Assembly: GCF_001039355.2 (NCBI RefSeq)
Contig: NW_019775451.1
Span: forward strand, 314,858 to 378,857
Length of the DNA: 64,000 nucleotides
DNA from: Lingula anatina
Taxonomy: Eukaryota > Brachiopoda > Lingulata > Lingulida > Lingulidae
Reading direction: 5' to 3'
Shown: piece after piece, positions 1-9,815 of the stretch
Numbering within the stretch: position 1 is the stretch's first letter
How the letters are laid out: the number at the start of each line of letters is the position of its first letter
Position numbers and translations under genes: made by a program
Notes under the pieces: model-generated
What the model was told of the DNA's origin: nothing
Database searches by the model: none
What the model saw: only the letters and a program-made list of their open reading frames with translations

Positions 1-1818
1 TGGCTGAACCAAAGGGATGGGCACAGCGGTACTTGGGGACATAATTAACCGACACGCTTTTATCAAATACCAGTTTCTCGAGAATTTTTATAATACTGTC
101 TATTACCATCTAATCGTTATATTTAGTGGATTAAAAGTCGCAAAATTTGCTGTTGTTTTGTTGAGCTTATACATATAATATATACATGTACAAGTGCAGG
201 AAAAAGTGACATTTAGTTAATGACATCTATACATCAGAAATTTGACTGACAGTAATACTTCATTGGGATTAAGAAAAGAGCCCATTGTACCGGTTTGTAC
301 AAGAACTTTAGCGCCCATTGTCATACAGTAGTTCATCTACACTCCCGTCGTTTTAATTGTGCCATATTATATGCAGCTGACAAAGTTGGTTTGGGAGCAC
401 ATTCTTACAAATACAATGCACAATGAAATCATTTTATATAGTTTGTAAAAAATATGGTGACACTTTTTTTTTAATATTATGGCATAAATGTTTCAAGTAA
501 AAGCATTCAGATCGATTAAAACATTTAGTAAAGGAATGTTAATTTTATTAAAGGTGTGGCAAAGAAAGTTATAAATGTTCCATTTACAAAAAAATTAAGA
601 AAATGTATCCGTTTTCCCAAGGGTATATTGCATGGTCATTTAATTTTCTTCAAATAAAAAATATTGAACTTTTTTTTTGTACTGAGTGCACATCTTAATC
701 AGCGTGGAACAGCAATAAAATGACTTTTGCTAGGACTTAATACATTTTGAAAAATGTATAAGCTGGACGTTTTTTAAAACTTAAAAGTATCATGCTAATT
801 AAACAATTTTTGGAACAATATCTTGTTGTTTCATACAATACCAAAAACAATAATTCAGACACAATTGTCTTTTTTATTGGGTTCAGTTTGTTGTTTTTAC
901 ATGTAGCTGCTCTGGAGAACTTCGTCTTCAAGGCGCTGGTTACTAAATACATTGGTCTGTAAATATTGTTTAGTTTAGCTGTTGGCTGACAAACTGTTCA
1001 CAGTTCTCTTTGTACGTTTCAAATATTATTAAGAAAATGTGGAAATTTTTATTTAAAAACTTACAAAATATTAGTTGGCAGACTTTTTACTAAAATCGGT
1101 ACAAAACTCAGATAACTAAGAAAACACAAAAAAACAAACTGGAAGTTTTAATAAAACATTCCTTTACTATATTTTTTCATCTGTGTAAATCATTTTTCAT
1201 TCAATATATATACAGTAGTCTTCAAACAATAAGGATTTTCAGATGTCTTTTTTAAACTGAATTCCATTTACCATTTACGAGGCTGAGGTCATATGTTAAT
1301 GCATATAGTGACACGGTTCATGAAACCTGATGCCAACCAGTATTCGCGCTAAAAAAGGACATATGTTAGGTGATTCCGACAAGTGTCATGGCTATAGTAA
1401 ATAAGTACATGTACATTTTGAGTATGGCTTGCATTGTTCTAAGTGTATTAACAGTAGACAATTAAGCTTTACATTTATATGCCCGAATCCCGACTACAGT
1501 GTGATAGGGGCCTACGTAATTTCTATTACCACTTGTATCAAAGTGAAATCTCCCTAATGAAAAAGCCCTTGGCGCCAGAGGTGCCCGTGAAAAATGGGAG
1601 GTCAAAAACTATAGGGAAGTACCTTGCCTGCTGAATAATAGATAAAAACAAAATAACTATTCTCTTGATGACGTATATTGGTAGTTCTCACTATCGACAA
1701 CCGCCGCCTTAAAGATATATGACTGTCATTACTAATTGCTACAATATAATTATATTGTCAAACGGCATTTTGATTTTATGGAAAAGAAACCAGACACCAA
1801 CAGATTTGAAGTGTGTCA
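1..1818. other. Spacer, 5' flank of a folate-receptor-like copy lying left of the window
   Basis: No exon seen. The first ~80 bases match the sequence found just upstream of the promoters of the other array copies (compare 18740-18830), so another copy probably starts immediately left of base 1. The stretch 300-1000 is repeated at 6060-6740 and 1300-1400 at 7880-7980, which defines the tandem unit. Bases 1020-1142 match 6785-6925, part of the OAS-like relic, but the OAS exons themselves are absent here. Confidence 0.6.
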
Positions 1819-1824
1819 TTTATT
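1819..1824 (-). terminator. Candidate polyadenylation signal of copy A
   Basis: AATAAA on the minus strand, about 275 bases downstream of the copy A stop codon. The same hexamer sits at the equivalent place in all four units (8368, 15143, 19767), inside a conserved block. Confidence 0.6.
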
Positions 1825-3426
1825 TGCTTGTATATAGCAAGGTTTCATTATTTTAGAGACAAACTATCAAAGTCGTATTGTGCTACAGTGTTGTATTAAA
1901 GTGATCTTGTAAGGTAACCAAGCATGACATCAGTGTGATCAACCATCAAAGCAAGAGATATTTTGTTTACATTGCAGAGTTACAGCATTCCCTTGAAAAA
2001 TAAAGTAAAATCTGGTTATTAATCATCAATTTTAATTTGAGCGTTCACAAACAGCTAGGTCTGGCCTACTGGGTCGATCTGTTGGAGAAACTTTAGCCTC
2101 AGTTGACCTTGACCTCCTGTGAAAGCAATTTCTTCGCAGCTTCAAGGGCCACAGCATCATTCGGGTTGGGTTTCGAGGTGTTGAAGGTGAATACCATGCA
2201 GGGTTCCGAGTCTGGCACCACCTTGTAGGCGCCATTCCAAATAGTGTTGCAGAAGTCGGTGGATGAATTGTAAAACTCTCTGTATTTTCTACACACCGAG
2301 CCCTCTTTGCAAGTGTTCATACCTAGGAATATTTTTTGTTGAGATTTTCATGTAATGAAATTAAGAATTTCAAAAAATTACAATAAAATTAAGTTACTGA
2401 CACCGTATTTTATATGACTTACGCCTGATTCCGCCTCAGCAGTGAATATTTTCATAAACAATTAACATTAAATCTCATAATTTTAAAAATATGTTCTGAC
2501 TTAAAATTAAATGTTGTTTTTAAGGATATTGTATAACCTTTTATTATCATCCAGATACTATCTATCTTTGTGCTTATATACAATAAAAAACATTGAAAAG
2601 AAAAATATCAGCATTTATATTTTTCATTGCAATTTATAAGCATAGGCAATTAAAGCTTTAAATGTCTATTTCGCCTTTTTCCACCTTGCACAAGATTTTA
2701 TCATTGGCAGAGTAGACCACGATTATACGACTACAATCCCGTGCCGTAATTGTGCTTTATTAACTAAGATTTAAAAAATCGTTGAAAGGTTTTTGGAGTA
2801 CTAGCTAGTACCATTGAATGGCCGTTGAAACCGTGATCGTGGGTGTTCAGGTAAAATAACAATTTGAATTTTCAGTTTTTATCCTCAAAACGCAATTCTG
2901 ACGTCACCCGTAAGACGACACATGTGTGAATATTAATAAATTTAGTCACTTACTACTGAAGACTTATCTATTACCCGAAATAATGTATGTAAGGCATTAG
3001 AAAAGGAGTTTTTGGAAAAGGGTGACAATATCCTTAAAATGAAATAAAGACATTAAATACCGGAAAGACAAACACAATAAATTAAGGGGAACGACAACAG
3101 GCTAAAGGCAATTTCATATTTGTATAAATATGGCATTATATTTAATGCACTTACCAGTAAAAAATGATTGCTTTTCAGACCGAATTTTCATATATATCAC
3201 CAATCATCAAGTAGTTTTAAATCGTTTCTCCCGCTACCCCTCGCCCCCTTTTTTCTCTCTAGATGACATCACTCACCTTCAACGCTCCAGTCCATCTGCT
3301 AGCCAGTTCCTGTGACAAGTGTATTCCTCTTTACAGGCGTCCCACCACTTGTTACACTGACTGGCACATAGAGGCACGTTATCGGGGACTTCGAAATACT
3401 GAAACAATGATAAAATATATGTTGAT

Positions 3427-3460
3427 CACAGAGAAAGAGAGAGAAAGAGAGAGAGAGAGT
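3427..3460. repeat. (GA)n microsatellite in intron 2 of copy A
   Basis: GA-rich run in the intron between exons 2 and 3; it reads as a pyrimidine tract on the transcribed strand, ahead of the exon 3 acceptor. Runs at the same position occur in copies B and C. Confidence 0.85.
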
Positions 3461-4234
3461 TTAAGCTGGGTCAGTTTATCAAAGGTTAATACATACAAGA
3501 TAGCTATAGATCCATGGTCCCAGGTTTGGTGAGCAGGCATAGAAACAAGACTGCTCAAATGTTAGTCTCTCACACTCCGGGGAAAGGCGTGGTTTCTGAG
3601 GACAGTGCATGTAAGTGACTATCCCATTCCAAACATGGTCCTCCAGGAGATTTGCAACTGCATTCACATTGCAGCAGGATCTATTTCGGAAATATGGGCA
3701 CTGAAACAGAGGTTAAAAGATATGGTATAGTGCCCTTTACTGGTCAGTGATACCTGTATGTACCTTGTCAATGTGAGCTGTTCAGTATACATGTATAAAC
3801 GAAAAAACAACCATAAATGAAGAAAGAACGGGTGCATGTACTCTGTATATGCGGTCCCATACACTGCATAGCACATGACGCCCTTATTACAATCCAAACG
3901 AACATAAATGCACTTTTCCTTCTTGTCAAAAACTGAAGAAATACTGTGGCATAGTCTATTGGCTACCGTAGACTTCTTCCCCCATTCATTAACTACATGT
4001 ATGTTTTTCTGATAGCTTAGGTCCCGATCTTTTGCTTTATGTCTGTGTAGAAAATGTAAGTTGGTTTTATGTACAAGACTTAAATAAAGTATCTTTTGTC
4101 TTCCTGTAGTACATCAAAAGTAACAAAGAATATATTTTATGATGAATGTGGCATACAGGGTATTTCTAGCTGGGACACCAGGATGTAAAAGTTAAGTAGC
4201 AACCATCTTGGATTTCAGGACTTTGTATCTAAAA

Positions 4235-4432
4235 CCCCTTTTACACTGGACGGCGTTTGTGCGACCATGAAACTGGCATCGTTGTGGTCGTAAAAAGGAG
4301 GCACAAGCATAGCTTTTGTTGCACAATGAATGCTTAATGATCGGTCAGTTGTCGGCACATTAGTGTTTTTTTCTCCCAAACAGGGCCGCACAACGGGACG
4401 CAGAAAGGACGTCGTACAGTGTGAAGGGGGCT
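4235..4432. mobile_element. MITE-like inverted-repeat insertion in intron 1 of copy A
   Basis: The ends are imperfect inverted repeats: CCCCTTTTACACTGGACG at the left and CGTACAGTGTGAAGGGGG at the right. Copy C has an uninterrupted version near 17040-17056 (ctttgcatctaagtaaaagg), so this is an insertion specific to copy A or lost from C. Flanking TAAAA-like bases may be the target duplication. There is no coding capacity. Confidence 0.75.
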
Positions 4433-4597
4433 ATTTAAAATAAAAGGCTGTATCTGAAACAAACTCTGTAGGTAGAACTCTGTTACATCAAAGGACGTCC
4501 CATATTCCCATTTTTTAATAATTTACATGTTAATAAATAAGATAAAATGACTTATCATCCCCTCTACACACAATTCAAATAACATATGGACCAAAGG

Positions 4598-4600
<3 letters not shown>

Positions 4601-4633
<33 letters not shown>
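4601..4633. repeat. (GT)n microsatellite
   Basis: About 16 GT units in intron 1 of copy A. A shorter GT run lies at the equivalent place in copy B (10783-10814). Confidence 0.9.
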
Positions 4634-4634
<1 letters not shown>

Positions 4635-5811
4635 AAGAGATAGAGGGTGTAGGCCTACATGTACTTGGGTTTCGTTGGTAGTCGTAGTGAGGGAAGTTTC
4701 GCATTAGTTCAACATTTAAAACGTTTCTGAATCCGTTCCCTCTACCAACACCAAGAACAATGAAATGTAAATAGATACTCTCTCCCTGTTCAATCTATAG
4801 CGGCCACAGAGGAGCAGAGTAAACTGATCACGGACGACTGCAGTTTGATTCCCTTTTAAGTAATATGTTTGGTCTCCTGCAATTTAAGCGGTGGCTGTCT
4901 AGACGTAGCATTAAACTATCATTACTTTGTGCTGAATGGAATAAAAACAAAGTGTATAATTACATATATTTTTGTCTATGTTTGTTTTACACCGTGTGGT
5001 TGACAAACATCGAATGTTTGTGTATGCGGGAAACTTTTTATCGCCTTTTATTGCCAACTTGCTTACCTGCATCTTTGCAAACAGAATAATTATCCCATTT
5101 TACTTTTCGAGATCAATGTGACGTGACTGTTACGCAAAAAAAAAAGAATGAAATAAAATATGACGATATGATTGTAGTTTTAAAAAAACTTTCTGATTCC
5201 ACGCGCAGACAGACTGTAGTAAACACTGTAGAAAATACTAAATGTGACCTTGTGCCTTTTTTACTATCGTTCATTCATTAGTTGTACAATCAATTAAATT
5301 TTATTTAAAAAAACCTTTTAGGAGTTTTGCGCATTACATTAAGGGTGACAATTTCTTTTCCTAGAGGAGCATATTTTACGCTTTAAACCTTCTTAAGCAA
5401 AGAATTCTTGCCAAATGTTGTGTTTTCATGACATCGATTTTTAATTCTTATTCTTCTGTGTGTCACACATGACTAAACTATATTGATTCGGTAATGTTCA
5501 CTCCAACCTCCAGTAATATGCTATATTTACCCAGGAAAGCTAACTTATTTGGTGGCCGAACATGTCTATAGATAGAAATCATAAAACTCTCTCTCTCACT
5601 ATCTCTCTCACCTCTAGATCAGGTTCGGCGGACGGTGTAGTCTTACTGGCCCCTTCAACTGGCAAGGTTACGCACTTGTTCAAGTAATAGTCTAAATCAC
5701 CAGTTTCGTTTTGCGGTGCCACGACTCCAATGTTCAATAGCACGAGACAGAAAATCAGTATTATTGCCATAATCGCTTATGTGTTACCTGGTAATTATAT
5801 TTTGGGCTGTA

Positions 5812-5834
5812 TTTATATAAGCGGTGATGTCACG
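5812..5834 (-). promoter_or_regulatory. Core promoter of copy A: TATA box and CRE-like motif
   Basis: TATATAAA (5812-5819) about 42 bases upstream of the ATG, preceded by GTGACATCA-type sequence (5825-5833). The block from the TATA box to the upstream 'acgtggcaatatcaagtaacag' is kept in copies A, B and C, as expected of a functional promoter. Confidence 0.65.
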
Positions 5835-6816
5835 TGAATCTTACGTGGCAATATCAAGTAACAGGCTGGAAACTACTGGCTGAGCCAACAACCTATTATC
5901 ATCTCGTCTTTATAGTTTTTAGCTGATCAAAACTCGCAAAATTTTCTGTTGTCTTGTCGAGCTTATACACATTACATATACACGCAAAGTTGCATGATCA
6001 AATGACATTCCGTTATTGACATCTATACATCACAAATATGACTGCGACAGTAGGCCTAATACTCCATTAGAATTTAGAAAAGAGACCATTGAACCGGTTT
6101 GTACAACTGGTATACGGTAATTCATCTGTATTCCCTTCGCTTTAAGTGTGCCATCTTATATGCAGCTGACAAAGTTGGTTTGGGAGCACATTCTTACAAA
6201 TGCACAATGAAATCAGTTTATGTGGTTTGTAAAAAATCTGATAATGATACTTTTTAAGATTATGGCATAAATTTGTAAAGAAAAAGCATTCAGATCGATT
6301 AAAACATTTAGTAAAGGAATGTTAATTTTTATTCAGGATGTACATGTAGCAAAGAAAGCCATAAATGTTCCATTTACATAAATTTAAGAAAATTTATCCA
6401 TTTTCCCATGGTTATAATGCATGGTCATTTAATTAGAGAAAAGTGGATTTTCTTTAAATAAAAGAAATTTTAACTCAGTATTTTTTTTTACCAAGTGTAC
6501 ATCTAAATCAGAGTGGAACAGCAATAAAATGACTTTTGTTAGGACTTAATACATTTTGAAATATGTATCAGTTGGAAGTTTTAAGTATCATGCTAATTAA
6601 ACAATTTTTGGAACCATATCTTGTTGTTTCATATAATACCAAAAACAATACTTCAAACACAATTGTTGTTTTACTGGGTTCAGTTTAACGTTTTTAGGCG
6701 CCTGGTTACTAAATATATTGGCCTGTAAGTATTATTAACTTTACCTATTGAGTGGCAGACAATTCACACTTTTCTTTGTACGTTTCATATATTATTAAGA
6801 AAAATCAGAAATGTCC
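5835..6816. other. Array spacer, no gene seen
   Basis: AT-rich sequence repeated from 60-1010 of the window. It contains no exon I can support. Confidence 0.6.
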
Positions 6817-7608
6817 TCAAACGCTTTTGCAAAATATTAGTTGGCAGGATTTTTTACCAAAATCGGTACAAAACTCGTGTATCAAAACTGAGATAACTAA
6901 GGAAACACAAACACACTTTCGATTTTCGAGGGAATATTTTATCTTCTGAATGATTTTCTGTAACCAGGGTCCACTCATGGCTTGTATGGACGACCGAATG
7001 TCGGCGTCATAATTGATGAAAACCACGCAGTCTATGTCGGATTTATCTCTCAGTGCCGTGCCTTTCCCCAGCGATCCACCCTATTGAAGGACTTATTTTT
7101 TAATGCTCATTTTAATGAGTAAAGACTTATAAATCTTCTATCCATTTATTCAACAAAGTAGGCCTACTTGATAAAATGTTGTGCATTACCAAAAGTTTAG
7201 TACTTTCCAGTCCCTATTTTTTCAATCATGCATTTGTAGTACACGTTATTTTTTCTTTTGGTTTGTTGACTATAGAATTCAGAGTACTTTACTGACACGT
7301 ACGTCACTATTAGACCTTTAAGATTTAAAGACTGTATGACTTGATCGCTCTCTCTCTCTCTCTGTCTATCTCCATTAAAAAATAGAGAATTTGTAAAACA
7401 ACCCTGGAATAAATGAACAAATATGTACCTTTATCACTGAACGGACATTTATGGGCAGTTCTTTTTGTAGATACCGCACCAGTCCATCGATGGCCTCCCT
7501 GCAGGAACTGGAGAAGTCTTCATCCGGTTGCAAGTATCTCGAAATAAAACCGTTAACCTCAGATTCACTAAGAGCCCTTGTAAATACACATTGCATTCCC
7601 TGTGCCAT
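6817..7608 (-). pseudogene. 2'-5'-oligoadenylate synthase-like gene fragment (exons 1-2 only)
   Basis: Two exons join in phase 0. Exon 1 (7429-7608) encodes 60 aa from ATG 7608, ends NVRSVIK and has donor AAAG|GTACAT. Exon 2 starts at 7080 after TAG with GGSLGKGTALRDKSDIDCVV, the OAS nucleotidyltransferase signature: the GGS loop, KGT, and the two metal-binding Asp of SDxD. The frame continues through SSIQAMSGPWLQK and ends at TGA 6817-6819. The third catalytic Asp and the whole C-terminal domain are missing from the ~1 kb downstream, where the next array gene begins. It therefore looks like a truncated copy carried within the folate-receptor repeat unit. OAS enzymes make 2'-5' oligoadenylate from ATP; no dsRNA-sensing function can be claimed for this fragment. 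Confidence 0.8.
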
Positions 7609-8367
7609 TTTTGTTGTGTCTAGGTGTGTGCTGACCTTGTATCAATAGAATCTAGCTTCGATTTGCGTCAATGAGGGCAGGGTCCGACTGACTGATAAAT
7701 TTTTAGTATTAAATTACGACATTGCACATACCGCGCGTAAAAGGTTGGGTATTTACCCCCAGGACTTCTGTTTTCTAGTTGGTAAGTGACGCAATTTTAA
7801 AGTAATGATATGAGATTTTCTTCTGATCTAAGATTTGAAAGAATGCTTTGAAATGTATTACTCTTATTAGGTCATTTGTTAATGCATAGTGACACGGTTC
7901 ATGAAATCTGATGCCAACCAGTATTCGCGCTAAAAAAGGATATATGTTAGGTGATTCCGACAAGTGTCACGACTATAGCACATATACAATGTAGTACAGA
8001 TACATTGTGAGTGTGACTTGTATTATATTGCTCTACGGTAATTCCCGGCTACAATGTAATACGTAATTTCTATTACTACTTGCATTATAGTGAAATCCCT
8101 CAAATGAAAAAGTTATTGGCGTCAAAGGTGACCGTGAAAATGGGAGGCCAAAAACTACAGGGTGGCACCCTGCCTTTTAAATAATAGATAAAAACAAAAT
8201 AGCCATTCTCTTAATGACATCTATTAGTAGTTCACACTATCGACAACCGCCGCCTTAAAGACATATGACTGCCATTACTAATTACTTCTGAATAAATTGA
8301 ATATTTTCCAACGGCATTTTGATTCTATGGAAAAGAAACCAGACACCAACAGATTTGAAGCGTGTCA
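7609..8367. other. Array spacer, no gene seen
   Basis: The stretch 7860-8460 repeats 1280-1900 closely. No exons were found. Confidence 0.55.
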
Positions 8368-8373
8368 TTTATT
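8368..8373 (-). terminator. Candidate polyadenylation signal of copy B
   Basis: Minus-strand AATAAA about 295 bases beyond the copy B stop, conserved with the other units. Confidence 0.6.
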
Positions 8374-8668
8374 TGCTTGTATATAGCAAGCTTTCATTAT
8401 TTTAGAGACCAGTGGACAAACTATCAAATACCCCTTTATCAAAAGCCGTCGTGGTTTTTTAGTATAATAATTTTGTGACGTGTGTGTTTTGCAACCAAGC
8501 ATGGAGTCAGCATGAACAATCATCAAGATATTTGTTGTTAACATTACAGAATGAGAGCATCCACTTGAAAAAAATTAAAATCTGGTTATTATTCATCAAT
8601 TTAAATTTGAGCGTTTACAAACAGCTAGGTCTGGCCTACTGGGTCGATCTGTGGGAGGAACTTCAGCC

Positions 8669-9759
8669 TCAGTTGACCTTGACCTCCTGTGACACCAATT
8701 TCTTCGCAGCTTCAAGGGCCACGGCATCATTCGGGTTGGGTTTCGAGGTGTCAAAAGTGAACACTATGCAGGGTTCCGAGTCTGGCACCACCTTGTAGGC
8801 GCCATTGAAAACAGTGCTGCAGAAGTCGATGGATGAATTGTAAACCTCTGTGTATTTCCTACACACCGAGCCCTCTTTGCAAGTGTTCAACCCTAGAAAT
8901 ATTTTTGTTGACATTTACAAGTTATGAAAATTCAGGTAATAAGGTTGAGTAAATGACACCGCATCACATATACCGTATATATCGACTCAAGCCTGATTCT
9001 GCCGCGGCAGAGAACATGTTCATGTACACTAAATTAAAAAACATAAAGCATTGAATAACGATGATGTTTTGACTTCTAATTGAATGTTGTTTTAAAACTA
9101 TCAAATAAAGACTGGAACTGGAAGAATATACTCTGTCAAATTTACCTAAAGGATAAAAATTTGATTTTATTTAGTGCACTGAAATTAAAATTAAAATTTT
9201 AACAAATGAAACAGAAAAGCATATTCAAGGAAAAGTTAACAAAACGAAATGTTCAGATCGAATTGTTCAAGTAAAAGTAAATTGCCACCAGTGCTACATG
9301 TATACTCCTGTGACGACGCTACTGACTTTGACTTGGTGGCGCGAGGTAACAACTAAACAATTCCATGTTTTTCCATATGCTTTATTATCGCTTTCTAACT
9401 ACGCTATCTACAGTTTGTTCCTCTCCGTTCAACCTCTTATATCGTTCTCCCCATCTACATTACATTCTTCGCTTAAGTACAATAAGGTCGTGTCAATCAA
9501 CTAAAGTAACACTACAAAACACTCCCCGCTCTTATTCGCTGCATGCTGTCACTAACTAACATTACACTCCCACCCAACCACCCATTAACCGGATGACGTC
9601 ACTCACCCTCGGGGCTCCAGTCCATGTCAGCCAGCCAGTTCCTGTGACAAGTGTATTCCTCTTTACAAGCTTCCCACCACTTGTTACACTGACTGGCACA
9701 TAGAGGCACGTTATAGCCGACATCCAAATACTGAAAAATTGATAAAATATATGTTGATA

Positions 9760-9815
<56 letters not shown>

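Larger units (their letters stand above)
2099..5770 (-). pseudogene. Folate-receptor-family gene, copy A (frameshift in exon 3)
   Basis: Secreted Folate_rec-family protein with four exons. Exon 1 (5612-5770) gives a signal peptide, MAIILIFCLVLLNIGVVAPQ, and the LNKC segment. Exon 2 (3497-3700) begins CPYFRNRSCC and carries SCFYACSPNLGPW, the family signature. Exon 3 (3277-3398) has VPLCASQCNKWWDACKEEYTC. Exon 4 (2099-2322) has TCKEGSVC and the C-terminus EVKVN. All junctions are GT/AG. Exons 1-2 are 159 and 204 nt, as in intact copy B. Exon 3 is 122 nt instead of 124: two bases are missing near 3296 (around CTAGCAGATGG), so the frame shifts and reaches TGA at the exon end. A sequencing error is the alternative to a true pseudogene. 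No GPI-tail segment follows exon 4, so the product would be secreted. Confidence 0.75.
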
